Shown: positions 10,634 to 24,856 of the stretch, in pieces
Position numbering within the stretch: the first letter of the stretch is position 1
How the letters are laid out: every line of letters starts with the position of its first letter
Source: Limnoperna fortunei
Taxonomy: Eukaryota; Mollusca; Bivalvia; Mytilida; Modiolidae
NCBI GenBank assembly: GCA_944474755.1
Contig: OX104116.1
Coordinates: 9,675,547 to 9,739,546 of the forward strand
Direction: 5' to 3'
Length of the DNA: 64,000 nucleotides
Position numbers and translations under genes: made by a program
Notes under the pieces: generated by a model
What the model saw: the letters and a program-made list of their open reading frames with translations, nothing else
The model's database searches: none
Told to the model about the DNA's origin: nothing

Positions 10634-12474
10634 GGAAAGTTCTCGGTGCTCGATAACAGAGCTGCACAGCGCGTCCCCAGGTGGCGGATAGGAGAGGTCT
10701 TCCCGTTGAGAGGCTGTCATAACCTCACCAGGCGCACAGTGGGTAACATACTAGAATATCTAATAAGTACATTGGTATTTACTTTCCTAAATAAACTAAA
10801 ACTGTGGATTGCCACTGAAAAAAAGGAGCAGTTTAGAAGAGTCAGACAATAATAAGTGACGGAATCGATCTGGTTGGTAACATTCTTAACGCGATTACTT
10901 CATAAAGATGTTATATTTAATAATAAATAGGACCACTGAAATTGCTGTAACGTTCAACTACAAAGATAATGAATCCACCATATTGAAATCATGTGTTTCT
11001 AACTGTTACTTGTAGTAACACGTTAGGGTTTATGTTATTACCACATGTCTGGGACCATAATTAGGGAAGTTCTCGGTGCTCGACAACAGAGCTGCACAGC
11101 GCGTCCCCAGGTGGCGGATAGGAGAGACCGTCAGCGCTTCACAATGGGCAACATATTTGGCGGGTTCCACGCTCCTTAAACGCTAAATTGTCTTATTGTC
11201 GATTTCGGGAAAGGACATGCTCATTATATCAGCTACAAAAGAGTAAATTTTAATTTTCTTTTCGATACTTCACTCTTGTATCCGTGGTAGACGCAATTGT
11301 ATTTCCGGTAATTCATCTCTTTCCTCAATGATCTATTGTTGGTAACCTTGATCTCTTGGTGAAGAGCTAAAATATTGCTTTCTGGACATGGAGCTAACAT
11401 TCATTTACAAAGTTTATCACTTATTAAGCTTGTTAGCGTTTTTGTTTTTTGTAATGGAATCGTCTACATGTCCACATGGTTTCCCGTTATATTTTAAATG
11501 GTATTGTCCAAAAATGGATTCGCCTTTGAAAGATTCCCATATAAGTTGACAGAAAAAAAAGATAAAAAATCCTCTTTTTGACCACTTGTATGAAGTATTT
11601 AATGAATCACATTCACGTTAAAATTATAAAAGCAAAGATGTCACGCTTTTAACATCATTTTAGTATTACTGTGCAATCTATCAGGGATCAATGAAATAAG
11701 CTGATTGTTAAAAACAACTCACTTTTACTCATCGTATTAAATTTGGGTATATACATCAACTAGTGAATACAACTGATCACGTTTTTGGAGCAATTTAATA
11801 TAACTGTGAAGTGATTAAATAAATTGATTGGTAACAGCAACTCACCGTTAGCGAATGAATATTTTTTAAACGGTAAATATTAAACAGTTATTAAGGCTTA
11901 AGTTAATAAATGAAGTAGAATCTTGACGTTAATATCAGCTCGCTGCTACATAGTATTTATACAACAAGTCGATATAGAGTGTGCTTAAACCTAGACATAG
12001 TGTATAGCTCAAACCGATGAAAACAGAAGAGCGCAATAAATAACTAAGAGCGAAGACTGTACAATAAAAGAGTTCCGAACTTTTTACATCAATATTTATG
12101 GACAGGGAATCTTAGTTACCCAGATTTTGTTTGACGTTTCACGTACAGAAAGAAACATGGCATTGATATAAGACGAACCCAGTTTTTCTAAAAAGTACAT
12201 TGGCATTAAATTCCCTTAATAAACTAAAAAATGTGAATTGACACCGGAAAACAAAAAGCAGTATAGAATGGTCAGAATCGATCAGGTAAGTAACATTCTT
12301 AACAAGATTTCTTCATAAAGATGTTATATTTAATAATAAATCGGAACACTGAAATTGGTGTAACGTTCAACTACAAAGTCATTGAATCCACGATATCGAA
12401 ATCATGTGTTTCTCGCTACAACTGAGTAACATATTAGGGTTTATGTTGTTACATCATGTCTGGCACTATAACTA
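10634..12474 (+). repeat. Unit 3 (basic, 1841 bp)
   Basis: The A core has gctcgataacag and the A frame ends gtcagacaataa; both variants recur in units 4 and 5, marking a local amplification. Confidence 0.92.
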
Positions 12475-14316
12475 GGAAAGTTCTCGGTGCTCGATAACAG
12501 AGCTGCACAGCGCGTCCCCAGGTGGCGGATAGGAGAGGTCTTCTCGTTGAGAGGCTGTCATAACCTCACCAGGCGCACAGTGGGTAACATACTAGAATAT
12601 CTAATAAGTACATTGGTATTTACTTTCCTAAATAAACTAAAACTGTGGATTGCCACTGAAAAAAAGGAGCAGTTTAGAAGAGTCAGACAATAATAAGTGA
12701 CGGAATCGATCTGGTTGGTAACATTCTTAACGCGATTACTTCATAAAGATGTTATATTTAATAATAAATAGGACCACTGAAATTGCTGTAACGTTCAACT
12801 ACAAAGATAATGAATCCACCATATTGAAATCATGTGTTTCTAACTGTTACTTGTAGTAACACGTTAGGGTTTATGTTATTACCACATGTCTGGGACCATA
12901 ATTAGGGAAGTTCTCGGTGCTCGACAACAGAGCTGCACAGCGCGTCCCCAGGTGGCGGATAGGAGAGACCGTCAGCGCTTCACAATGGGCAACATATTTG
13001 GCGGGTTCCACGCTCCTTAAACGCTAAATTGTCTTATTGTCGATTTCGGGAAAGGACATGCTCATTATATCAGCTACAAAAGAGTAAATTTTAATTTTCT
13101 TTTCGATACTTCACTCTTGTATCCGTGGTAGACGCAATTGTATTTCCGGTAATTCATCTCTTTCCTCAATGATCTATTGTTGGTAACCTTGATCTCTTGG
13201 TGAAGAGCTAAAATATTGCTTTCTGGACATGGAGCTAACATTCATTTACAAAGTTTATCACTTATTAAGCTTGTTAGCGTTTTTGTTTTTTGTAATGGAA
13301 TCGTCTACATGTCCACATGGTTTCCCGTTATATTTTAAATGGTATTGTCCAAAAATGGATTCGCCTTTGAAAGATTCCCATATAAGTTGACAGAAAAAAA
13401 AGATAAAAAATCCTCTTTTTGACCACTTGTATGAAGTATTTAATGAATCACATTCACGTTAAAATTATAAAAGCAAAGATGTCACGCTTTTAACATCATT
13501 TTAGTATTACTGTGCAATCTATCAGGGATCAATGAAATAAGCTGATTGTTAAAAACAACTCACTTTTACTCATCGTATTAAATTTGGGTATATACATCAA
13601 CTAGTGAATACAACTGATCACGTTTTTGGAGCAATTTAATATAACTGTGAAGTGATTAAATAAATTGATTGGTAACAGCAACTCACCGTTAGCGAATGAA
13701 TATTTTTAAAACGGTAAATATTAAACAGTTATTAAGGCTTAAGTTAATAAATGAAGTAGAATCCTGACGTTAATATCAGCTCGCTGCTACATAGTATTTA
13801 TACAACAAGTCGATATAGAGTGTGCTTAAACCTAGACATAGTGTATAGCTCAAACCGATGAAAACAGAAGAGCGCAATAAATAACTAAGAGCGAAGACTG
13901 TACAATAAAAGAGTTCCGAACTTTTTACATCAATATTTATGGACAGGGAATCTTAGTTACCCAGATTTTGTTTTGACGTTTCACGTACAGAAAGAAACAT
14001 GGCATTGATATAAGACGAACCCAGTTTATCTAAAAAGTACATTGGCATTAAATTCCCTTAATAAACTAAAAAATGTGAATTGACACCGGAAAACAAAAAG
14101 CAGTATAGAATGGTCAGAATCGATCAGGTAAGTAACATTCTTAACAAGATTTCTTCATAAAGATGTTATATTTAATAATAAATCGGAACACTGAAATTGG
14201 TGTAACGTTCAACTACAAAGTCATTGAATCCACGATATCGAAATCATGAGTTTCTCGCTACAACTGAGTAACATATTAGGGTTTATGTTGTTACATCATG
14301 TCTGGCACTATAACTA
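12475..14316 (+). repeat. Unit 4 (basic, 1842 bp)
   Basis: Almost the same as unit 3, including a shortened ggtgaagagct in B and ctacaactgagtaac in C; probably a very recent tandem duplicate. Confidence 0.92.
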
Positions 14317-15480
14317 GGAAAGTTCTCGGTGCTCGATAACAGAGCTGCACAGCGCGTCCCCAGGTGGCGGATAGGAGAGGTCTTCTCGTTGAGAGGCTGT
14401 CATAACCTCACCAGGCGCACAGTGGGTAACATACTAGAATATCTAATAAGTACATTGGTATTTACTTTCCTAAATAAACTAAAACTGTGGATTGCCACTG
14501 AAAAAAAGGAGCAGTTTAGAAGAGTCAGACAATAATAAGTGACGGAATCGATCTGGTAGGTAACATTCTTAACGCGATTACTTCATAAAGATGTTATATT
14601 TAATAATAAATAGGACCACTGAAATTGCTGTAACGTTCAACTACAAAGATAATGAATCCACCATATTGAAATCATGTGTTTCTAACTGTTACTTGTAGTA
14701 ACACGTTAGGGTTTATGTTATTACCACATGTCTGGGACCATAATTAGGGAAGTTCTCGGTGCTCGACAACAGAGCTGCACAGCGCGTCCCCAGGTGGCGG
14801 ATAGGAGAGACCGTCAGCGCTTCACAATGGGCAACATATTTGGCGGGTTCCACGCTCCTTAAACGCTAAATTGTCTTATTGTCGATTTCGGGAAAGGACA
14901 TGATCATTATATCAGCTACAAGAGTAAATTTTAATTTTCTTTTCGATACTTCACTCTTGTATCCGTGGTAGACGCAATTGTATTTCCGGTAATTCATCTC
15001 TTTTCTCAATGATCTATTGTTGGTAACCTTGATCTCTTGGTGAATAGAGCTAAAATATTACTTTCTGGACATGGAGCTAACATTCATTTACAAAGTTTAT
15101 CACTTATTAAGCTTGTTAGCGTTTTTGTTTTTGTAATGGAATCGTCTACATGTCCACATGGTTTCCCGTTATATTTTAAATGGTATTGTCCAAAAATGGA
15201 TTCGCCTTTGAAAGATTCCCATATAAGTTGACAGAAAAAAAAGATAAAAAATCCTCTTTTTGACCACTTGTATGAAGTATTTAATGAATCACATTCACGT
15301 TAAAATTATAAAAGCAAAGATGTCACGCTTTTAACATCATTTTAGTATTACTGTGCAATCTATCAGGGATCAATGAAATAAGCTGATTGTTAAAAACAAC
15401 TCACTTTTACTCATCGTATTAAATTTGGGTATATACATCAACTAGTGAATACAACTGATCACGTTTTTGGAGCAAGTATA

Positions 15481-15569
15481 TGTAAGAATATGATAATCCC
15501 TGTCTTCATGATTATGTACGAGCGGTAGCGAGTACTAATCATGAAGACAGGGATTATCATATTCTTACA
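15481..15569. repeat. Perfect 34 bp inverted repeat, copy 3
   Basis: Same arms and loop as copy 1. Confidence 0.93.
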
Positions 15570-15666
15570 AACTTAGACCATTGTAAAGTGGTCAAGAGAT
15601 ATTTAATTGCATGATTACAATTTATTAATCTGACTGGTATATATAAGGACCAGAATGTGTTAATAG

Positions 15667-16496
15667 TTTGATGACACCGTATTAGCCTTTTTCCGAAAAA
15701 GTCTAGATAGCAGAATGAAGGAACTAACCATGCAGGGTATTGGAACAGATACCAAACATGCAAACCCCGTTCTTCCGCCTGATGAAGCACAGTTGTGGGA
15801 TTCTGGTGTTTTTAATACAGAGACTGCTTCTGGAATAAGTAATATTGTGTTTTTCTATAACTGAAATTGTTCGGGTTCAGAGGTATGGATATCGGCACAA
15901 AGTTCTTGATACATCACAGTTTTCTATATCAACCGACTCGTGTGGTGCTAAATTTCAATTATACTGGACGATTATGTAAAAACGTTCAAGGTGGTCTTTA
16001 TAACCGAAGTGTTGATGTTAAGAGAATTTCTCAAAAAAGTGATCCAACAAACCCAAGATGTATAATTAAAATTTATGATAAATATTTATCGCTTATTCCG
16101 AGACAAGGGCGGTTTTATAGGAAACCGCTTCCACATTGCTCTTTTGGTGGACGGCCTAGATTTAGTACGCAGTCCATCTGGATAAATATGTTGCAGTCTA
16201 AAATGAAAGAGCTTTTTCAAAATGCTGGCATTGATGTTAACAATAAAGTGATAACAAACCATTCCGGTAAATTAACTTGTGCCACAACTCTTTTCAATGC
16301 TGGGTATGATGACCTTGTAATCAAATCAAGACGTGGGCATTGTTCAAACGCTGTGGATTTTTACAAACGCCCTCTTGAGTCTATGTCTGAAAATGTTCGC
16401 AATACGCTTCAACCACCGAAACCACAAGATTATGACAAAAGACCACAGTTAAGTACAGAGGAAAACACTAAATCAACTGTAAACACTGTCAAGTAA
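15667..16496 (+). pseudogene. Crypton-type tyrosine recombinase, frameshifted, copy 3
   Basis: Predicted residues of the longer frame are the same as in copy 1, including STEENT; same stop after FFYN. Confidence 0.85.
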
Positions 16497-18691
16497 GAGT
16501 CAAATGATGATGATGTTCTTACTATTACATTGCCTAATTCTGTTTCAAAAGTTGTTTTTTTTTAAGTGGAAAAAAAATTTGCTTTAGAGTTATGAAAATA
16601 AATAAACTATTTATGTGTACATTTTATATTTTATTCAAAATGTGTCTTCTTTATTAATTGAGCAATTCCTCACATTTCTTAATACCAAATTATGCCCTAG
16701 GCAATTATAGTCTAGTCCCTTACAATTTTAAACAAAAGTTAATCCTTTATGAAGACCAAGAAAATGTCATGGTCTTCACAAATAAGACATACAAAATTAG
16801 ACGTTTTCATTGGTCGAGAGCACTTTACTATGGTCTAATTTAATATAACTGTGAAGTGATTAAATAAATTGATTGGTAACAGCAACTCACCGTTAGCGAT
16901 TGAATATTTTTTAAACGGTAAATATTAAACAGTTATTAAGGCTTAAGTTAATAAATGAAGTAGAATCCTGACGTTAATATCAGCTCGCTGTTACATAGTA
17001 TTTATACAACAAGTCGATATAGAGTGTGCTTAAACCTAGACATAGTGTATAGCTCAAACCGATGAAAACAGAAGAGCGCAATAAATAACTAAGAGCGAAG
17101 ACTGTACAATAAAAGAGTTCCGAACTTTTTACATCAATATTTATGGACAGGGAATCTTAGTTACCCAGATTTTGTTTTGACGTTTCACGTACAGAAAGAA
17201 ACATGGCATTGATATAAGACGAACCCAGTTTTTCTAAAAAGTACATTGGCATTAAATTCCCTTAATAAACTAAAAAATGTGAATTGACACCGGAAAACAA
17301 AAAGCAGTATAGAATGGTCAGAATCGATCAGGTAAGTAACATTCTTAACAAGATTTCTTCATAAAGATGTTGTATTTAATAATAAATCGGAACCACTGAA
17401 ATTGGTGTAACGTTCAACTACAAAGTCATTGAATCCACGATATCGAAATCATTTTTTTCATCGCTATAACTTGTAGTAACATATTAGGGTTTATGTTGTT
17501 ACATAAAGTCTGGGACTATAACTAGGAAAGTTCTCAGTGCTCGACAACAGAGCTGCACAGCGCGTCCCCAGGTGGCGGATAGGAGAGGTCTTCTCGTTGA
17601 GAGGCTGTCATAACCTCACCAGGCGCACAGTGGGTAACATACTAGAATATCTAATAAGTAAATTGGTATTTACTTTCCTAAATAAACTAAAAATGTGGAT
17701 TGCCACTGAAAAAAAGGAGCAGTTTAGAAGAGTCAGAAAATAATAAGTGCCGGAATCGATCTGGTAGGTAACATTCTTAACGCGATTACTTCATAAAGAT
17801 GTTATATTTAATAATAAATAGGACCACTGAAATTGCTGTAACGTTCAACTACAAAGATAATGAATCCACCATATTGAAATCATGTGTTTCTAACTGTTAC
17901 TTGTAGTAACACGTTAGGGTTTATGTTATTACCACATGTCTGGAACCATAATTAGGGAAGTTCTCGGTGCTCGACAACAGAGCTGCACAGCGCGTCCCCA
18001 GGTGGCGGATAGGAGAGACCGTCAGCGCTTCACAATGGGCAACATATTTGGCGGGTTCCACGCTCCTTAAACGCTAAATTGTCTTATTGTCGATTTCGGG
18101 AAAGGACATGCTCATTATATCAGCTACAAAAGAGTAAATTTTAATTTTCTTTTCGATACTTCACTCTTGTATCCGTGGTAGACGCAATTGTATTTCCGGT
18201 AATTCATCTCTTTTCTCAATGATCTATTGTTGGTAACCTTGATCTCTTGGTGAATAGAGCTAAAATATTGCTTTCTGGACATGGAGCTAACATTCATTTA
18301 CAAAGTTTATCACTTATTAAGCTTGTTAGCGTTTTTGTTTTTTGTAATGGAATCGTCTACATGTCCACATGGTTTCCCGTTATATTTTAAATGGTATTGT
18401 CCAAAAATGGATTCGCCTTTGAAAGATTCCCATATAAGTTGACAGAAAAAAAAGATAAAAAATCCTCTTTTTGACCACTTGTATGAAGTATTTAATGAAT
18501 CACATTCACGTTAAAATTATAAAAGCAAAGATGTCACGCTTTTAACATCATTTTAGTATTACTGTGCAATCTATCAGGGATCAATGAAATAAGCTGATTG
18601 TTAAAAACAACTCACTTTTACTCATCGTATTAAATTTGGATATATACATCAACTAGTGAATACAACTGATCACGTTTTTGGAGCAAGTATA

Positions 18692-18780
18692 TGTAAGAAT
18701 ATGATAATCCCTGTCTTCATGATTATGTACGAGCGGTAGCGAGTACTAATCATGAAGACAGGGATTATCATATTCTTACA
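18692..18780. repeat. Perfect 34 bp inverted repeat, copy 4
   Basis: Same arms and loop as copy 1. Confidence 0.93.
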
Positions 18781-18877
18781 AACTTAGACCATTGTAAAGT
18801 GGTCAAGAGATATTTAATTGCATGATTACAATTTATTAATCTGACTGGTATATATAAGGACCAGAATGTGTTAATAG

Positions 18878-19707
18878 TTTGATGACACCGTATTAGCCTT
18901 TTTCCGAAAAAGTCTAGATAGCAGAATGAAGGAACTAACCATGCAGGGTATTGGAACAGATACCAAACATGCAAACCCCGTTCTTCCGCCTGATGAAGCA
19001 CAGTTGTGGGATTCTGGTGTTTTTAATACAGAGACTGCTTCTGGAATAAGTAATATTGTGTTTTTCTATAACTGAAATTGTTCGGGTTCAGAGGTATGGA
19101 TATCGGCACAAAGTTCTTGATACATCACAGTTTTCTATATCAACCGACTCGTGTGGTGCTAAATTTCAATTATACTGGACGATTATGTAAAAACGTTCAA
19201 GGTGGTCTTTATAACCGAAGTGTTGATGTTAAGAGAATTTCTCAAAAAAGTGATCCAAAAAACCCAAGATGTATAATTAAAATTTATGATAAATATTTAT
19301 CGCTTATTCCGAGACAAGGGCGGTTTTATAGGAAACCGCTTCCACATTGCTCTTTTGGTGGACGGCCTAGATTTAGTACGCAGTCCATCTGGATAAATAT
19401 GTTGCAGTCTAAAATGAAAGAGCTTTTTCAAAATGCTGGCATTGATGTTAACAATAAAGTGATAACAAACCATTCCGGTAAATTAACTTGTGCCACAACT
19501 CTTTTCAATGCTGGGTATGATGACCTTGTAATCAAATCAAGACGTGGGCATTGTTCAAACGCTGTGGATTTTTACAAACGCCCTCTTGAGTCTATGTCTG
19601 AAAATGTTCGCAATACGCTTCAACCACCGAAACCACAAGATTATGACAAAAGACCACAGTTAAGTACAAAGGAAAACACTAAATCAACTGTAAACACTGT
19701 CAAGTAA
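18878..19707 (+). pseudogene. Crypton-type tyrosine recombinase, frameshifted, copy 4
   Basis: Shares the frame break. Private Thr-to-Lys change (SDPKNPR) in the middle region; the tail reads STKENT as in copy 2. Confidence 0.85.
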
Positions 19708-20732
19708 GAGTCAAATGATGATGATGTTCTTACTATTACATTGCCTAATTCTGTTTCAAAAGTTGTTTTTTTTAAGTGGAAAAAAAGATTTGCTTTAGAG
19801 TTATGAAAATAAATAAACTATTTATGTGTACATTTTATATTTTATTCAAAATGTGTCTTCTTTATTAATTGAGCAATTCCTCACATTTCTTAATACCAAA
19901 TTATGCCCTAGGCAATTATAGTCTAGTCCCTTACAATTTTAAACAAAAGTAAATCCTTTATGAAGACCAAGAAAATGTCATGGTCTTCACAAATAAGACA
20001 TACAAAATTAGACGTTTTCATTGGTCGAGAGTACTTTACTATGGTCTAATTTAATATAACTGTGAAGTGATTAAATAAATTGATTGGTAACAGCAACTCA
20101 CCGTTAGCGATTGAATATTTTTTAAACGGTAAATATTAAACAGTTAGTAAGGCTTAAGTTAATAAATGAAGTAGAATCCTGACGTTAATATCAGCTCGCT
20201 GTTACATAGTATTTATACACAAGTCGATATAGAGTGTGCTTAAACCTAGACATAGTGTATAGCTCAAACCGATGAAAACAGAAGAGCGCAATAAATAACT
20301 AAGAGCGAAGACTGTACAATAAAAGAGTTCCGAACTTTTTACATCAATATTTATGGACAGGGAATCTTAGTTACCCAGATTTTGTTTTGACGTTTCACGT
20401 ACAGAAAGAAACATGGCATTGATATAAGACGAACCCAGTTTTTCTAAAAAGTACATTGGCATTAAATTCCCTTAATAAACTAAAAAATGTGAATTGACAC
20501 CGGAAAACAAAAAGCAGTATAGAATGGTCAGAATCGATCAGGTAAGTAACATTCTTAACAAGATTTCTTCATAAAAATGTTATATTTAATAATAAATCGG
20601 AACACTGAAATTGGTGTAACGTTCAACTACAAAGTCATTGAATCCACGATATCGAAATCATGTGTTTCTCGCTATAACTTGTAGTAACATATTAGGGTTT
20701 ATGTTGTTACATCATTTCTGGCACTATAACTA

Positions 20733-23007
20733 GGAAAGTTCTCGGTGCTCGACAACAGAGCTGCACAGCGCGTCCCCAGGTGGCGGATAGGAGAGGTCTT
20801 CTCGTTGAGAGGCTGTCATAACCTCACCAGGCGCACAGTGGGTAACATACTAGAATATCTAATAAGTACATTGGTATTTACTTTCCTAAATAAACTAAAA
20901 CTGTGGATTGCCACTGAAAAAAAGGAGCAGTTTAGAAGAGTCAGACAATAATAAGTGACGGAATCGATCTGGTAGGTAACATTCTTAACGCGATTACTTC
21001 ATAAAGATGTTATATTTAATAATAAATAGGACCACTGAAATTGCTGTAACGTTCAACTACAAAGATAATGAATCCACCATATTGAAATCATGTGTTTCTA
21101 ACTGTTACTTGTAGTAACACGTTAGGGTTTATGTTATTACCACATGTCTGGGACCATAATTAGGGAAGTTCTCGGTGCTCGACAACAGAGCTGCACAGCG
21201 CGTCCCCAGGTGGCGGATAGGAGAGGTCTTCTCGTTGAGAGGCTGTCATAACCTCACCAGGCGCACAGTGGGTAACATACTAGAATATCTAATAAGTACA
21301 TTGGTATTTACTTTCCTAAATAAACTAAAAATGTGGATTGCCACTGAAAAAAGGAGCAGTTTAGAAGAGTCAGAAAATAATAAGTACCGGAATCGATCTG
21401 GTAGGTAACATTCTTAACGCGATTACTTCATAAAGATGTTATATTTAATAATAAATAGGACCACTGAAATTGCTGTAACGTTCAACTACAAAGATAATGA
21501 ATCCACCATATTGAAATCATGTGTTTCTAACTGTTACTTGTAGTAACACGTTAGGGTTTATGTTATTACCACATGTCTGGGACCATAATTAGGGAAGTTC
21601 TCGGTGCTCGACAACAGAGCTGCACAGCGCGTCCCCAGGTGGCGGATAGGAGAGACCGTCAGCGCTTCACAATGGGCAACATATTTGGCGGGTTCCACGC
21701 TCCTTAAACGCTAAATTGTCTTATTGTCGATTTCGGGAAAGGACATGCTCATTATATCAGCTACAAAAGAGTAAATTTTAATTTTCTTTTCGATACTTCA
21801 CTCTTGTATCCGTGGTAGACGCAATTGTATTTCCGGTAATTCATCTCTTTTCTCAATGATCTATTGTTGGTAACCTTGATCTCTTGGTGAATAGAGCTAA
21901 CATATTGCTTTCTGGACATGGAGCTAACATTCATTTACAAAGTTTATCACTTATTAAGCTTGTTAGCGTTTTTGTTTTTTGTAATGGAATCGTCTATATG
22001 TCCACATGGTTTCCCGTTATATTTTAAATGGTATTGTCCAAAAATGGATTCGCCTTTGAAAGATTCCCATATAAGTTGACAGAAAAAAAAGATAAAAAAT
22101 CCTCTTTTTGACCACTTGTATGAAGTATTTAATGAATCACATTCACGTTAAAATTATAAAAGCAAAGATGTCACGCTTTTAACATCATTTTAGTATTACT
22201 GTGCAATCTATCAGGGATCAATGAAATAAGCTGATTGTTAAAAACAACTCACTTTTACTCATCGTATTAAATTTGGGTATATACATCAACTAGTGAATAC
22301 AACTGATCACGTTTTTGGAGCAATTTAATATAACTGTGAAGTGATTAAATAAATTGATTGGTAACAGCAACTCACCGTTAGCGAATGAATATTTTTTAAA
22401 CGGTAAATATTAAACAGTTATTAAGGCTTAAGTTAATAAATGAAGTAGAATCCTGACGTTAATATCAGCTCGCTGCTACATAGTATTTATACAACAAGTC
22501 GATATAGAGTGTGCTTAAACCTAGACATAGTGTATAGCTCAAACCGATGAAAACAGAAGAGCGCAATAAATAACTAAGAGCGAAGACTGTACAATAAATG
22601 AGTTCCGAACTTGTTACATCAATATTTATGGACAGGGAATCTTAGTTACCCAGATTTTGTTTTGACGTTTCACGTACAGAAAGAAACATGGCATTGATAT
22701 AAGACGAACCCAGTTTTTCTAAAAAGTACATTGGCATTAAATTCCCTTAATAAACTAAAAAATGTGAATTGACACCGGAAAACAAAAAGCAGTATAGAAT
22801 GGTCACAATCGATCAGGTAAGTAACATTCTTAACAAGATTTCTTCATAAAGATGTTGTATTTAATAATAAATCGGAACACTGAAATTGGTGTAACGTTCA
22901 ACTACAAAGTCATTGAATCCACGATATCGAAATCATGTGTTTCTCGCTATAACTTGTAGTAACATATTAGGGTTTATGTTGTTTCATCATGTCTGGCACT
23001 ATAACTA
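20733..23007 (+). repeat. Unit 7 (A-A-B-D-C, 2275 bp)
   Basis: A monomers at 20733-21162 and 21163-21591, B from 21592. The second A-duplicated unit in the window. Confidence 0.92.
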
Positions 23008-24856
23008 GGAAAGTTCTCGGTGCTCGACAACAGAGCTGCACAGCGCGTCCCCAGGTGGCGGATAGGAGAGGTCTTCTCGTTGAGAGGCTGTCATAACCTC
23101 ACCAGGCGCACAGTGGGTAACATACTAGAATATTTAATAAGTACATTGGTATTTACTTTCCTAAATAAACTAAAAATGTGGATTGCCACTGAAAAAAAGG
23201 AGCAGTTTAGAAGAGTCAGACAATAATAAGTGACGGAATCGATCTGGTAGGTAACATTCTTAACGCGATTACTTCATAAAGATGTTATATTTAATAATAA
23301 ATAGGACCACTGAAATTGCTGTAACGTTCAACTACAAAGATAATGAATCCACCATATTGAAATCATGTGTTTCTAACTGTTACTTGTAGTAACACGTTAG
23401 GGTTTATGTTATTACCACATGTCTGGGACCATAATTAGGGAAGTTCTCGGTGCTCGACAACAGAGCTGCACAGCGTGTCCCCAGGTGGCGGATAGGAGAG
23501 ACCGTCAGCGCTTCACAATGGGCAACATATTTGGCGGGTTCCACGCTCCTTAAACGCTAAATTGTCTTATTGTCGATTTCGGGAAAGGACATGCTCATTA
23601 TATCAGCTACAAAAGAGTAAATTTTAATTTTCTTTTCGATACTTCACTCTTGTATCCGTGGTAGACGCAATTGTATTTCCGGTAATTCATCTCTTTTCTC
23701 AATGATCTATTGTTGGTAACCTTGATCTCTTGGTGAATAGAGCTAAAATATTGCTTTCTGGACATGGAGCTAACATTCATTTACAAAGTTTATCACTTAT
23801 TAAGCTTGTTAGCGTTTTTTGTTTTTGTCATGGAATCGTCTACATGTCCACATGGTTTCCCGTTATATTTTAAATGGTATTGTCCAAAAATGGATTCGCC
23901 TTTGAAAGATTCCCATATAAGTTGACAGAAAAAAAAAAGATAAAAAATCCTCTTTTTGACCACTTGTATGAAGTATTTAATGAATCACATTCACGTTAAA
24001 ATTATAAAAGCAAAGATGTCACGCTTTTAACATCATTTTAGTATTACTGTGCAATCTATCAGGGATCAATGAAATAAGCTGATTGTTAAAAACAACTCAC
24101 TTTTACTCATCGTATTAAATTTGGGTATATACATCAACTAGTGAATACAAATGATCACGATTTTTGGAGCAATTTAATATAACTGTGAAGTGATTAAATA
24201 AATTGATTGGTAACAGCAACTCACCGTTAGCGAATGAATATTTTTTAAACGGTAAATATTAAACAGTTATTAAGGCTTAAGTTAATAAATGAAGTAGAAT
24301 CCTGACGTTAATATCAGCTCGCTGTTACATAGTATTTATACAACAAGTCGATATAGAGTGTGCTTAAACCTAAACATAGTGTATAGCTCAAACCGATGAA
24401 AACAGAAGAGCGCAATAAATAACTAAGAGCGAAGACTGTACAATAAAAGAGTTCCGAACTTTTTACATCAATATTTATGGACAGGGAATCTTAGTTACCC
24501 AGATTTTGTTTTGACGTTTCACGTACAGAAAGAAACATGGCATTGATATAAGACGAAACCAGTTTTTCTAAAAAGTACATTGGCACTAAATTCCCTTAAT
24601 AAACTAAAAAATGTGAATTGACACCGGAAAACAAAAAGCAGTATAGAATGGTCAGAATCGATCAGGTAAGTAACATTCTTAACAAGATTTCTTCATAAAG
24701 ATGTTGTATTTAATAATAAATCGGAACACTGAAATTGGTGTAACGTTCAACTACAAAGTCATTGAATCCACGATTTCGAAATCATGTGTTTCTCGCTATA
24801 AGTTGTAGTAACATATTAGGGTTTATGTTGTTACATCATGTCTGGGACTATAACTA
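23008..24856 (+). repeat. Unit 8 (basic, 1849 bp)
   Basis: Basic A-B-D-C order. Private changes include cagcgtgtccc in the B core and gtttcatcat near its end. Confidence 0.92.

Larger units (their letters stand above)
15476..16838 (+). mobile_element. Crypton-derived element, copy 3
   Basis: Same position in unit 5, 12374 bp downstream of copy 1 and nearly identical to it, apart from a change to ggaaaaaaaattt in the 3' region. Confidence 0.85.
14317..17524 (+). repeat. Unit 5 (with Crypton insert, 3208 bp)
   Basis: The A block belongs to the unit 3/4 type (gctcgataacag), but B, insert, D and C match unit 0: it reads catgatcatt in B as unit 0 does. The unit therefore looks recombinant. Confidence 0.92.
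18687..20049 (+). mobile_element. Crypton-derived element, copy 4
   Basis: Same position in unit 6. Private changes include aaaagtaaatcc and cgagagtactt in the 3' region. Confidence 0.85.
17525..20732 (+). repeat. Unit 6 (with Crypton insert, 3208 bp)
   Basis: The A core reads ctcagtgctcg as at the start of unit 1, so the unit 5/6 junction repeats the unit 0/1 junction 12374 bp downstream. Confidence 0.92.
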
